Both the position numbers and the translations under genes were made by a program. The notes below the pieces were generated by a model that saw only the letters and a program-made list of their open reading frames with translations, ran no database searches and was not told the origin of the DNA. From Magnolia sinica (lineage: Eukaryota > Streptophyta > Magnoliopsida > Magnoliales > Magnoliaceae), in NCBI RefSeq assembly GCF_029962835.1, contig NC_080579.1:81671959-81735958 (forward strand): a stretch of DNA of 64,000 nt, read 5' to 3'. How positions within the stretch are numbered: the stretch's first letter is position 1; each line of letters starts with the position of its first letter. This document shows, in pieces, positions 38,429 to 51,318 of the stretch.

Positions 38429-39502
38429 AAAAAAATCTTAAAATATATCACAAGACAACGACCATACTACACCATGTTTTAAGGGCCAGCTTCATATCTA
38501 CCGTACACTTTACAAATGTACACGTCAATCCAGCTGTCCAAATCAAAGCCTCACTTGAATGGGACATTCATAATTTTTTTATTAATTTTTTAAAATTCCA
38601 CATTGATTAGACCATAGTTTAAAAAACTCAAAAAATAAATAAAAATAAAAATAGACCCAAGTCATTCAGGTTGACTCGAGTTGACCCATTTTCACCCAAC
38701 CGGAGAAAAACTCTACTTAGCTCTAAAAATCTAGAACCTTGCTATCCGGTAAAACATGTTCATAGAAAAGAAAGTAATGCTTGGTAAATTTTAAAACCAG
38801 ACACACAAAAAAAGAAAATAATAATAATAATAATAATAATAAGCAAAACTGGTACATATGAGTTTCAAAAAGTGCAATTAAGTTCTCTAGTCAACTTCGT
38901 ATGATTAGTTAAGTTTTTATGTTTTTAAACAATGGATCGTAAGATCATAACCAACAAATTGTTGGCTTTCAAATCGTTACAATTTCAAGACTGCCCCATC
39001 CAAAATGAGTCTTAAAGAGGTGGGAGGGATTTTAGTTAGAATGACTTTTCGGACCCGGGAAAAGGATCCATTCACTAGGACGTGATGGATCTAAAGTTCA
39101 AGTAGTCCCAGCTTTATTGATCTAGTCCCTTCAGTCTTTTCAAAGGGCTGGTTATCCATGTAGTAGTTTTTACTGCAAGTGCTCCCCCACTCATTAATAA
39201 GGAATGAAAACTGGTGGTTGACACAGGGCCACCTATCCATCTTAAACTTAGCGATTTGGGCAATCCCGGTCCGCTCGAATGTGTGCCACAACATAAAAAT
39301 GGTGGTCAACAAAAGGACCCTAAAATAAAAGGCGTGTGTTGTTACTGGCCTTGCATATATTAGTAGGGGGAAGGTAGGAGTCCTACAAAATTTTCTTTTT
39401 TTTTTTGTTTTTTTCAGGTGGTTTTTGGTGGACCATATGTGCGGGTGATGAAGGGAATGGCCATCCACCACTGTTCCCTGAAGACATTAGGAAAGAGAAG
39501 GG
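38429..39502. other. Intergenic, no gene seen
   Basis: AT-rich. An (AAT)n microsatellite lies at about 38820-38842. Longer minus-strand frames near 39091-39471 show no recognisable family. Confidence 0.6.
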
Positions 39503-39613
39503 ATCTTATTGTCATTTTGCACCCTAGAGATAAGGTTCCCTGAAGTCCCCACGTACCCTTCTCATTCAACACCCGACATCTTATTGTCATTTTGCACCCT
39601 AGACATAAGGTTC
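39503..39613. repeat. 36-bp direct repeat, 75 bp apart
   Basis: A 36-bp segment beginning ATCTTATTGTCATTTTGC occurs at 39503-39538 and 39578-39613 with one difference. It lies just before solo LTR C. Confidence 0.9.
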
Positions 39614-39628
39614 TCATGTGTGGTGTAC

Positions 39629-40331
39629 TGATGTAGAGCAGGTCGCGGACAGTTACATGGCCAAGATGGATCAGAAAAGGCCCGGTCGACGACAGAAGTG
39701 ATCCAGACCATCGAACCTTAAATCGGGCGTATCTTGCAATCCGGAATGAGTTATCTGACGTAAAATATATGATTTTGGGGTAGAACGAGCTACTGAAGCC
39801 AACCAACCCCGCTATGCCGGGTTGCGCAGCCCGGAATTGCGAAAAACCCCTGGATCGATGGTCGTTTCCCCATTTTAATTTCGCTTTTACTATAAATAGT
39901 AAGTTTTAGTTTGATTATAACTCTTCATCCGTCGAGCTTTAGGAGTTGCGCCCAACGTGAAAAGAGCTTAGAATAATTAGGAGAACGGTTTGGTGAAGCC
40001 AAATAGGACACTTGCTATTTTTGGCCGAAAACCTTGCGCACTAGTAGACATCACGACCGTCTATAAATAGTAAGTTTACTATTTATAGTAAGTCGCGGAT
40101 TCTAAGAGTTTGAGTTGTAGTTTGATTCTGATTTCTTTCCCATTGCTTGGTACCCCTATTTAAAGGGTTGTGAACTCGTTTTTATTCATCAATTAATCAA
40201 TTTCGAATTTATTAGAATTTATTTCTATTTTCTGCTTTCTTTCCTAGTGGATTCGAGAAGTCTCTGTGAGGAGTCCAGAGAAGCTCCGTGGATTCGGAGT
40301 AGTTATCCTCATCACGTTCATCCCTGCGTCA
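39629..40331 (+). mobile_element. Ty3/gypsy solo LTR C with perfect TSD
   Basis: Starts TGATGTAGAGCAGG and ends CCCTGCGTCA. Flanked by TGTAC at 39624-39628 and 40332-40336, a perfect 5-bp TSD. TATA-like TATTTAAA at 40157-40164. This copy fixes the family's true LTR start upstream of the polyprotein stop codon. Confidence 0.93.
40061..40088. repeat. 28-bp LTR hairpin
   Basis: CTATAAATAGTAA and TTACTATTTATAG with a 2-bp spacer, as at 16009-16036. Confidence 0.85.
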
Positions 40332-42579
40332 TGTACGTACTTTTGTGTGCCTAAATCTTTTTCTGACCAAAATGCCCTTATTATTATTTTTTTTCGAAAA
40401 AAAAATTGGACCCACATAAATTGCCTATATCTTTTTTCTGACCAAAATGCCCTCATTATGTATTTATTTATTTCAATGGGAATTATGGGTACTTGAGGGC
40501 ACATATGATAGCAGTGAACTGCATTTTTTATGGGTCAAGCCCATGTTTTAGTAATCCGAACCGTTAGTCTGTTGTGTCACACGCACGATTTTTTATGACC
40601 CAAAGTTCTCCTAGTTATGATAATCCTAACCTATCTTTTTTCTTTTTTCTTTTTTTCTTAAAGGTAAACGGCTCAGAAGAGAAATATATCAGCGGTCCGC
40701 TGAAAATATCATAACTACACTTGATGAAATCTTTCAATTTATGAGATTTTAAGAAAATCGTCCATCGCCTGTGGGATTCAGTGGACAAATGGTCTTGGTC
40801 ATTACCAAACATGGGCCCCAGTTGTTATAAATATACAATTTACGTAGACTGTGTAGAGATGCAGGGCTACGTATTAAGTAATTCCTCATTTAAAGCTGGC
40901 GGGGAGTCATACAGCATGCAGGCATGCAACCTAGAAAGTTCAAAAAATCGCAATGAGCAAATGCTAGAAGCCATCTAGTTTTGTACCAATTTGGACCACT
41001 AATGCCTACTTTCAACCGTCCATTTGGTAGCCACAAGTTGAATGGTTCATATTGCTTGAATTTTGAGCTCCGGACCAGCCATATCCATGGTCAAGTGATC
41101 CAGACCATTGGCCTGCTTGCCCTCAATGTGGATTGACTAAGCCAATGGTCCCCTTGATGAGACAATCATAAACTTTGATTTTGTGACAATGGTCTGCAAT
41201 TAAGGGCCTTTATGTTTTGCCCAATTACATGGTAATTATGTTATGTGAATAAGCCATTGATAATATTTATTTAAGTAAATATTACGGCATATAATTTAAA
41301 AGTCAAAGATAAACCAAAAATATATATATAATTATTTAATTTTATATTATATAATTATCATTTTTACAATTTCACTACTTACATAAAAACAATTAATTTA
41401 ATGTAAGACTCTTATTAGGTGAGCTACATATGATCCTCAGTTTAAATCTGACTGTTGGATTATTCAGGCCGAACGATTCAGCGGGCCTGATCACTATATA
41501 TAGTTGTGATCATTACCCATATTTTTTACTTTTACTAATATAACTAGCTATAAATAAGTCCTAAAATATGAGGCTAGGATCTTCCAATTGGAGAGATTTT
41601 TCCAGGCATTATCCAAACGGGGTGATGCCCATCAGACCAACGGTCTGGATCATTAAACCGTGGTCGCTACTCATCCTAACCGAAAACCAAAGTATACAGT
41701 GGATATATCTGTGGGTCGAGGATACTACAAATCATCTTCAGACAAACGGTATGCCCCAAAGAGGCGTGCTGGGCTCGCATAATGTGCACCTTTACACGTG
41801 TCACACGTGCCAACGTGGGAAGGGTGTGGTACTCTAGTCCATGAAGGCAGGAAGGACGGTGCAGATGACTTGGAAATAAAATCTAGCCCAGTCCAATCAT
41901 GTCCAGACTGGTACATTGTATGCAGCCCGTTGATAAGTTCGTCCAAAATCTCCCCTACTTTTCGTACAAGCATGGCATGTGCGTCCATTGGACGTCATCT
42001 ATGTGGTCGGGCCCACCTTGTACGGCTTAGATGTTGCATACACATGATACGTATACGTGTGGGGCCAGCAACAGCAGTACTAGCGACAGCAGCAGTAGCA
42101 GCAGTAACAACGGCATCAGCTGTATTTGCAACAGCGACCTCACATGCAGTGACCTGTGATGGTAGCCAAGGTTTTAAAACGACGTTATGATTTTGATAAA
42201 TGATCGAGAACGGTGATTTTTTTCCCGCCTACATGTCACACGTGTAAAATATCCAACCCGTGAAAATGGTGGACCACACCATGATGGTTACCGATTTGAA
42301 AAAATCAGGCCAATCCATTCAATGATGGGGGCACAAATTAACGGTGGACAGTCAATGAGTCGATCGGGTTGGTTTTCATATCAGATGATAACTGTGGTGC
42401 GGCCCACCTTTTGAAGGTTTGATATCATACACATGTGACATATGCGCGGCCACCATTTTTTTAAAGAATTATTTTATTCGGTTGCCTCGCCTAAAAATTG
42501 GCTACAAAAATGGAGACTGATCACCACTTACAAGTGATCACCAAAAACCGGTTCTACCATTCAACCCTTTAAAAATAAA

Positions 42580-42620
<41 letters not shown>

Positions 42621-42763
42621 TTGTATACTACTTTCAAAAATGCTTGTTTAGTACAAAATCCCGAACAAGCATATGCATGGTCAGGATTAAAAGAAATTTG
42701 GTTGGTTAGAAAGTCCGATCAAAGAATCTTGAGTGCATTATAACATTGGATGACCAGAACTTT
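40332..42763. other. Intergenic, no gene seen
   Basis: No recognisable coding region. Includes a repeated TTTTCTGACCAAAATGCCCT motif (near 40357 and 40433), a CAG-type imperfect trinucleotide stretch near 42066-42130, and (AAT)n at 42581-42617. A 130-codon plus-strand frame at 41798-42190 crosses the trinucleotide stretch and looks like chance. Confidence 0.6.
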
Positions 42764-43932
42764 TGATTTGGAGTGGGTCGCGGACACTTTTATGTCCAAG
42801 ATGAATCAGAGAAGGCCTGATCGGAGGCAGAAGTCGTCAAGATTATCAAAACCATAAAATAGACATATCTTGCAAGCCAAAATGAGTTACTCGACGTACT
42901 TTACATGATTTTGAGATAGGACGAGCTATTTTAGCCAACCAACCCAGCATAGCTGGGTCGTCCAACATGAAAAGTGTTTAGAAAAATTAGAAAAATAACG
43001 TGGTTAAGCCACATAGGACACTTACCATAAATAGAAAATTTACTATTTATAGTAAGTTGCGAATTCTAGGATTTTTAGGTGTAGTTAGATTCTGAAATTT
43101 CTTCTATTGCTTAGTATCCTTATTTAAATGGTTGTGAACTCGTTTATTCCATTCACCAATTAAATTATGAATTTATTAGAATTTATTTTAATTTTTCTTG
43201 CTTTTTTTCCTTATGGATTCGAGAAGTCTCTGTGAGGAGTCTAGAAAAGCTCTGCAAATTCTATGTAGTTATCTTTAGGGTTGTACACAAGCTAACCTAG
43301 CTCGAAAAGCTCGCTCGGCTCGGCTCGATCTAGCTCGAGTTGATTCGACTCGAACAACGACTCGAAGTAAGCCAAGCTTCAAATGACCGCTATTTTGAAA
43401 ACAAGCTAAGTTCGATCATAGTGGATCTTAACTCGACTCGACTCGAACTCGGCTCGGCTTGAAGCTCAAGCTCGAGCTCAACTTGACTCGAATATATATT
43501 ATATTATATATAATATATTATATTTAAAAATATTATATATATATATATATATTATTAATTAAATATTTGATTTGGGATTTGGGTCAGTTGGGTCGGGTGG
43601 CTAGGTTGAGTCGAGTGTCAATTGGGTTTGGTTGTTGGGCTGAGTTGGGTGTGAGTTGGGTTGGGTTGAAAGTAGGCTTAACTCGACTCGAGATAAGCTT
43701 GTCTCGACTCGATCCACTAGCTCACCTCAAGCTTAATTTGAAAGATTTGGCAATCAAGCTAAGCTCCAATGGTAAGCTCGAGGCCGAGTTTGAGCTCGAA
43801 CTCTCACTCTCGAAGAGCACGGGCGAGTCAAACCAAGCATGACTCACCTCAACTCGACTTGGCTAGATGTACAGCCTTAGTAATCCTTGAGGAAGACAGG
43901 TGATCAACCTCATCACGTTCATCCCTGGATCA
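42764..43932 (+). mobile_element. Ty3/gypsy solo LTR D split by a hAT insertion
   Basis: Starts TGATTTGGAGTGGG and ends CCCTGGATCA. Flanked by ACTTT at 42759-42763 and 43933-43937, a perfect TSD. A 604-bp hAT-type element interrupts it at 43276-43879. It is more diverged from A and C than they are from each other. Confidence 0.9.
43276..43879. mobile_element. Non-autonomous hAT-type element nested in solo LTR D
   Basis: Ends TAGGGTTGTACAC and TGTACAGCCTTA, degraded versions of the TAGGGGTGTACA termini. Flanking 8-mers GTTATCTT and GTAATCCT agree at 6 of 8 positions. The interior is rich in GAGTCGAG/AGCTCG motifs and includes an AT-rich block near 43490-43560. The uninterrupted LTR copies supply the empty site. 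Confidence 0.82.
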
Positions 43933-44192
43933 ACTTTGTGATTGGTTATTTATTTCACACATATTTTATGTCATTGTAAAGCTAGCTACAAGCCTTACAT
44001 CCTAGCCAATACTAAAGGCAATTATTCCTTAAACAATTTTTCAAATATAAGCTAATTTAAGGTTTAATATTTAATTTTAGCCAAATGTATTATTTTTACA
44101 AGTTATGATTTTTATTATTGTCAAGTTGTTTTAGGATTTAAAGAAGTCCAGTTGTACTTAGAGTCCTTGTTTGAGTCACTTGGAAGCGTTTG

Positions 44193-44280
<88 letters not shown>

Positions 44281-44621
44281 GCATGCTCACCTACGCACGT
44301 GCGCACCTTTGCACACGTGTCATGGGTGTCGAATCTGAACGGTCCATAAGATGTGGAATCCCATCAAACCTTAGGGTGTGAATTTTCACCCTAATCTAAG
44401 ATTCTGGTGGGCCATAGCAAAGAGAAATTCAAATCAAGGGAAGAAACTGTTTGCATTTTTCATGGCCCACCAAAGTTTTGGATCAAAGTAAAATTTCGTA
44501 CCAGGAGGTTTCATGAGGTTCTGCTTCATGTGGACTGTTCAGATTTTCGAGACTTATCAGATATGATAAGTTCTCAAAAAAGTTCATATGTAGTACGTAC
44601 GAACTGGTTCACATGTGAGCA
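43933..44621. other. Intergenic with TA/GA microsatellite
   Basis: No gene seen. Contains the compound microsatellite at 44198-44279. Confidence 0.7.
44198..44279. repeat. Compound microsatellite (TA)n(GA)n
   Basis: About 20 TA units followed directly by about 21 GA units. Confidence 0.98.
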
Positions 44622-45559
44622 TTTCCGTGTGCGTGTGTAAGTGTTTACTATTTTCAATAAGTTTCTTATTTTAAGAAAGTATACTATTTCAAGAAAATTA
44701 TAGGTTTATTGTTTAGGGCTTGTATAAATCATATGAGAGGGGTTTCTAAATAAATTTTCACCATTAATATGATTTCTACTTCTCAATTATTAAATATTTT
44801 TCTTTCTTTATAGATTCAAGGGTATTCTTGAGAAGACGACAGTGATCTTTTCTTTATCCACATACTTATTACTTAAATGCTCAATGCTTAAAATGGTTTT
44901 AACAGGATTATTTTTTAAAAAAATTTATTATTATTATTATTATTATTTTAAAATTGGACTAGACCGACTCATTTAGTCCCAAATGATCAAGTCGTAACTC
45001 GCAACTTTAGGGTGACTTGTCTGACTCGAGCATATTTTGGGCAAACTTACTATGCCCAATTGGATGAATCGCATACGGATCAATTAACAATCCCATTCCA
45101 ATATCACATCTTATGGACATTATTAGAGATGAAAATAGGCATGACTTGCCTGGGCATGGACTAAGCTCAGATCACTTTGGGTTCATTTAGAATGAGGATT
45201 AAGGCCCACATAATAGATGGAGATGATATCTAACATTCATGCATGGTTTGGTTGATCATGCATAAAGTCACAATTGGACAACTTAAGGGCATGCTGGATG
45301 CAAACCAAATTCGTAATTTGGTAAATTTCTACATGACAAATTCATGAATGATGTAATCTTATGTGTTTATGTTAGTCTTAATTGAAAAAAAATAAAATTA
45401 ATTGAGCAATTAGTTTTTTCTATTTTTAAAGAGCATAAATTATGAAGTTGGCAACTTTAAATAAAGTTACAAGTACTCGATTCACAAAGTTGAAATCAAT
45501 AGTGTCCAAAAGATGTATTGAAAAAAAATTCCCCATGTTCCACAAATGATTTTGTAACC

Positions 45560-46780
45560 ATTGCTTTGGTAGCTATAATCATTCAATCAGAGTGATGTTT
45601 GAGAGGAATATGCAATCGAAGCAAGACGCATATTATGAAATGTCCAATCAATAACCCTTTTTAGTATAATCAACATGGGCCATCAAGTTTCTATGTCACT
45701 AATCAAATGGTTAACATCTTTGGAGAAAATTACTTTTTTAGAGAGATGAGCAATTGAAAGTGGACCTCATATTGGCAAATAATAACAAAACCTTTGTTCG
45801 GTATAGTAAATATGAATCATTCATTTTCCTAGCCATTGATTAGTGGTTAGGATCATCCAATCATAGTGGATTTTATGATGGATTATTGGCAATGGAAGGT
45901 GATGTAGGATCCAAATCACAAATAGGGCATTTCTTAGTGTGATAAATATGAACCACCTATTTCCTATCAATTGATTAAATGGTTAGGATCACTATATCAA
46001 AGTGATTTTCCAAACAGGCAGGAATAAATGTGGGCACCATGTCGTGGATGGTTTAGATCAACAATTGGATTTTTATTATAATCAATATGGATCATCCATC
46101 TTCCTAGCCATAATCAAATGGTTAGGATCATCCAATTATAGTGACTCTTAAGAGGAATGAGCAACCGAAGGTGAGCCCACCCTAATGGATGATCAGCATC
46201 AAGGATTAAAACTTTTCTATTATAATCGATACAGATCGTCCATTTCCTAGATATTGATCAAATGGTTAGAATCATCCAATTAAAGTGACTTCGAAGAGGG
46301 ATAAGCAATCGATGGTGGGTCCCATGTGATGGAAGTTCAGAAGTGTATTCAAAGGTGGATCAAAAGATGAAAAAGGGTAGACATTTATATGGTATAACAT
46401 ATATGGAAACATCAATTGGCTAACCATTGCTTAGATGGTTTGGGTAGTCTCATCAAAGTGATCTTATAGGAGGGATTGACAACAAAAGTCAGGCCCCATA
46501 AGAATTCTTATAGTATAATAATACGGATAGTCCATTTCCTAACCATTGATTGGAGGGAGAATCAAAGGTGGGCCCCAAATATTGAACATGTCTTTATTAT
46601 AATCAATGTAAACCCATATATTTCCAAACCATTGATTGGATGTTTATAACTATCCCATCAAAGGTGGGATGCATGATGAATAGTTTAGATCAAGTCATTT
46701 TTATGTTGTAGTTGAATTTGACCATTAAATTTTGATGACCATTGATTGGATGGTTTGGATAGTCATGTACTAATTGATTT
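45560..46780. repeat. Ancient degenerate tandem repeat, unit about 110-150 bp
   Basis: A motif of the form CCATTGATCAAATGGTTAGG followed by ATCATCCAAT and AAGTGA recurs about nine to ten times, near 45561, 45690, 45835, 45965, 46110, 46250, 46425, 46540, 46633 and 46740. Units often also share a TATAATCAATATGGATCATC lead-in. Divergence is high. Confidence 0.7.
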
Positions 46781-46929
46781 TAAAGGACTTTGGAACCTCA
46801 CTCCTCAAATGTAAATTTCATTAGCCCAATGAAACAACAAATCTAAAAATCCATGAACTTAGATGGGGAAACCCCAAACAATACATTTACTGATGAATTT
46901 ACAAGTTTATAATGATCCCAAGTAATAAA

Positions 46930-47460
46930 TAGGGATGGCGATGGCCAAGGTCACCCAGCCAGGCCAGAGCAATCTGGCCTTGTAGGACCAGGGCTTGGAC
47001 TTCTAGATATAGCCCGAGGGTGGGCCAAGCTCAGGCTTCAAATCTAGACCCGATTAAGCTGGTCAGGGCCATTCTCGTCCCAGCCTGTTGGCCCAGTCAA
47101 ATTATCAAGTAGGTCACAATTGTACAAAAGAATGAACAATTTAAAGACATGTAAATGATCCTATTCATCGCATGTGTAATGTAAAAGATTTGAGGTCATG
47201 TTTGTACTGTGAAAACCATTTATACAATGAGATGTACAGTGAATGGAGAGAACACTTCAAAACCACTTTTAGATTTCAAGTATTTCAAGCCTTTAATCAT
47301 ATCATATTTTCCCTTATGGGACCAGCCCTAGCCCCAAACATGTGGAGTGAAGGGCACCGCTTCTGCCTTTTTAGCCTGCCTAGGGTTAGGTCTTTTAAGA
47401 CCTAAGTCTAAGATTGGCCTAACCCTAGCCAGGCCATAGCTCAGCCCATTGTCACGTCTA
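46930..47460. mobile_element. hAT-like non-autonomous remnant
   Basis: Left end TAGGGATGGCGATGG and inverted right end TAGACGTGACAATGGG are similar, and the interior is rich in GGCCAGG/AGCCCG motifs. Flanking 8-mers match poorly, so it is old or misassigned. Confidence 0.4.
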
Positions 47461-49784
47461 TCATTGAACTTTTAAATTCTAAAATTAACTTATTTTTATG
47501 TATCTAAACAAGTCCTCATTAGCTCAATTTATTTTGGAATTCAGATCATCTGTTTACAACAAATAAAAATTAATGTAGCAGTGACCACAATTAGCTCAAT
47601 TTATTTTGGAATTCAGATTATCCTGAAGACTGCAATTAATGTAGCAGTGACCACAATGTCAGTGGCGTAAACCAATTACAATGTAAAATAAAAAAATTTT
47701 ATTTGTGACAAGTAAAAAATTATTTATTTTAATACAGTGTTTATCTACATGTAAGAAGCTCAAATTAATATTTAAGCAGATGGCCGTATGTTAACTATCC
47801 ATGGACCCTCTCTATCCTACCAGCGTTTGATTAGTGTGGGACATCTGAACCGTGCAAAACCTGGCACCACCATGATGTTTATCTAACATGTGGAAAATTG
47901 TGGCCTGCCTGATGGGTGGACCATCCTAATGTTTACATCAAACGATCTCCATGGTAATAACTTAGCATGCATTTGGTAGGGACAGACTTCCAAGCACACC
48001 CCTATTTCAAAAGGGAATTCCAAAATTCCCATTTTGAAATACAAATCGGGATTCCTGCCTGCATTATTGCAAATAGGAGATGTCAACAAAGTTTTATTTT
48101 TCAAGTACATATCTAAAAGTTTATCAATCCAAATCTAAAAAGGTTCACGGTTGTGATCACTGGTGGCCCTCCCTAATGCATGTGGACCCACCATGCCATT
48201 TATGCCCTCTTGCGGCCCGAAGCTCTCTCCTTCTCTAGCCGTTCAAAGAGGGTCCCATCATAGACGGCTCTGATGGTTTCTCTGTGCAGCAATCCCTTCT
48301 CATCCTTTCCCAAAATGTAAAGAAGCTTCCATTCTGTCCAGCTCAGTATCCTGCACATGATCACACCATTAGCATGACAAGTAGTGTGGCACGCGTGTGA
48401 CAGATCATGGCCATTCATCAGGAAGGATCCACCTTGCGCTTGCACTGCCCAATAACATCTGAACCGTCCAGTCATCGAATATAGGTGCGTGTTCCACCTG
48501 CTGAGAGGACTGGCCCGATTTTTGGCATGGCCATGTTTTGCAGTTGGTCCCACTTGATTAATGGTATGGATCTGTTATATGTGTGGCACTTTGGCACGTG
48601 TGTGCTATGAATGTCCTCTTCAATTTGATACATAAATACCATCCAAATTCCATGTTCCATTTCTGTGAATGGACGATATTTCATCATCATATTCCGTCCA
48701 TTGAATAGGAAGATTTTATAACCAAGCATTAGATGGCCACCAATCAGACGGTTAGGATCGTCGGATCACATCAGCATAATATTTGTAATATGCACCATAG
48801 TTTAGATTGGTTTACATGTCTCCTACATTGGATATATTTCTAACAATTTAGTGAATTACAGGGAGGCAAATAGTCTAGATAGTGAACATAGGTCGTTTAC
48901 AAAGTGAACCATGAATTCTGGCCTGAACCCAACATGGACCCACTATTGCTTTGTGGCTCAATCATGGTTTTAAGACTAGAACGAGTCCTTCAGGATGGAA
49001 TGATTCTAACCTTTCAATCATGGATGGGTCCATGTTCCTAAGAACATGGCTCAACCATCAAAGGCTTGAAATATTCCATTCTAGGAAAGTTTTTGGATGT
49101 CACCTATCCATGGTCAGCCCCATCATATGAACCGTTTGGATCATTAATGCATGTGTCCAAATGCACAGAATCCTCGACATATAGTATGTATTGGGCCTGG
49201 CCCATGTGAAAGCCCAACTAAGGTAAATAAGCTCTAATCTCCTTTATTAGAAGAAAAACAAAGATAAAAAAAGATAACACCTACCATCCATTAAAGTCCG
49301 TAAGATTGCGATTAGCTCTAAGCATCGTACTAAGTTCTTCCGATGTTAATGCATCCGGGTGTGTAGTAGAATACTTGCTGAAAATAGAGCATCGAATTTC
49401 GACGGTTCAAACTTGTCCATCCGAAGAAAATCATTGAGATGATCTAAGCAATGGATGAAACACAATAATTACACATGATTAAGGTATAAGATTGAGAAAA
49501 AGACCTTCCTTCTGTGTTATAAGACTCTGAGTCACTTCCATGCTTGCACCTATGGATGTTCTTGATGTAGATGGGGAGTAGGAGGGAAGGTAGATATCCC
49601 TAGAAATGTTGTAATTATTTTAAGTAGTTGTGATTAGTGATGGACAATTGTCCATTAATGCTTTTTCCCATTTGTACAAGTGGGGCCTATGGACTAGTGA
49701 TTGAAAGCGTAGATGTAATGCCACTTATTAATGCATGGTCTTTTTCACATCTGTGTTAAGTAGAGTGGATTATGGGATATCGGG

Positions 49785-50443
49785 GCACATACAGTAGTTC
49801 ATGTGAGGTAGGTGGCTCATGTGATACGAAACCCATGTGAGGTGTGGCCCACGAGTGAGGTTAGGTCGCACATACAACAGTTCATGTGAGGTAGGTGGCT
49901 CATGTGAGACGAAACCCATGTGATGTGTGGCCCACGAGTGAGGTTAGGTCGCACATACAGCAGTTCATGTGAGGTAGGTGGCTCATGTGATACGAAACCC
50001 ATGTGAGGTGTGGCCCACGAGTGAGGTTAGGTCGCACATACAGCAGTTCATGTGAGGTAGGTGGCTCATGTGATACGAAACCCATGTGAGGTGTGGCCCA
50101 CGAGTGAGGTTAGGTCGCACATACAGCAGTTCATGTGAGGTAGGTGGCTCATGTGAGACGAAACCCATGTGAGGTGTGGCCCACGAGTGAGGTTAGGTCG
50201 CACATACAGCAGTTCATGTGAGGTAGGTGGCTCATGTGATACGAAACCCATGTGAGGTGTGGCCCACGAGTGAGGTTAGGTCGCACATACAGCAGTTCAT
50301 GTGAGGTAGGTGGCTCATGTGATACGAAACCCATGTGAGGTGTGGCCCACGAGTGAGGTTAGGTCGCACATACAGCAGTTCATGTGAGGTAGGTGGCTCA
50401 TGTGATACGAAACCCATGTGAGGTGTGGCCCACGAGTGAGGTT
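49785..50443. repeat. 83-bp minisatellite, 8 copies, in caleosin intron 3
   Basis: Eight head-to-tail units of 83 bp, each with CATGTGAGGTAGGTGGCTCA and CCCACGAGTGAGGTT. Units differ at a few sites; the second and fifth read GTGAGACG where the others read GTGATACG. Short minus-strand frames recur every 83 bp and are artefacts of the repeat. Confidence 0.97.
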
Positions 50444-51141
50444 CGGCTGAAGACCTAACGCATAGGATGTGGGTCCTACATTATGAAATAAAAGAATTAA
50501 TTCGCCACGCCTTATCAATTTAAGCTTTTAGCGCAAATGGTTAAGTTATCCACTTTCAAAGTTCTATAAGAAGTTTCCACCCTCATAAAGAATGTTGGCC
50601 CACTGTTGACTATTAATTTCACTACCATTTTAAAATGGTGATACAAATTCAACCGTGCACTAAAGCAGAGTTGTACAAAAATCAAGACCGTTTAAATCAT
50701 GGGCCCATTTATTATGAAAAGAAGCATGACCCAAAAGGGCAATCCACTCTTTTACTTGTAGTTGTGATTGCTTGATTAGTGCAATTTTAGACATACGCTC
50801 CATCCACAATGTGCCCAAAAAATTGGATGGTCTAGATAGCCCTACATGAGTGTCACATGTGAGGTGGATGAGCCAGAATAGTGATGACCTATAATACTGT
50901 GGAGATTGACTATTAAAATCGGGTTGGGTCCAATGCAGGTCTGGTACCCATTAACAGAGCTACTTTAGATCCAATATGCATCCAATACCAATGGTTTCAG
51001 GATTTATGCACTTTTGGGATGGGTCCAAACCATCTGTAATCTATACCGTTGGTCTGTTGCATCCCACCATGGATGGACAATTCCCCAAATATCTTCTCAT
51101 TAGCGCAACCATAGCCATTCCTTTTGTCACTTACAAGTACA

Positions 51142-51206
51142 TGGTTCACATTCAACTAAAGGAAGTTGAAAGATTGATGGCTAGGATCTTCCAATGTAGT
51201 AAGTAT
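51142..51206. repeat. 65-bp direct repeat, left of the RT fragment
   Basis: 65 bp beginning TGGTTCACATTCAACT and ending TAGTAAGTAT, repeated at 51681-51745 with only a few differences. Confidence 0.93.
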
Positions 51207-51318
51207 AAGAACTCTATTTAGTGAGCCTCACCGATCAAAGGTCTACATTGTCATACAGTTGAACTGGATGATTGAGTAAACCAGTGGGCCCCACTTCAGT
51301 GATGCGCTGCGCAATCTA

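Noticed and set aside
39091-39806. Two minus-strand frames of 126 and 130 residues
   Set aside because: One lies in plain intergenic DNA and the other crosses the solo LTR C boundary; no motifs.
41798-42190. 130-residue plus-strand frame with an Ala/Thr-rich tail
   Set aside because: The tail is an imperfect CAG-type trinucleotide stretch, and the rest has no recognisable domain or splice context.
47172-47405. 77-residue plus-strand frame identical in both duplicated copies
   Set aside because: It lies inside a hAT-like remnant. Identity between copies reflects recent duplication, not selection.
49817-50518. Ladder of overlapping 61-residue minus-strand frames repeating every 83 bp
   Set aside because: They are produced by the minisatellite. 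The unit length is not a multiple of three, and the same peptide restarts in each unit.
50525-50590. tRNA-like start TAGCGCAAATGGTTAAG
   Set aside because: A box-A-like match without a convincing box B, tail or TSD; probably chance or a very old SINE.
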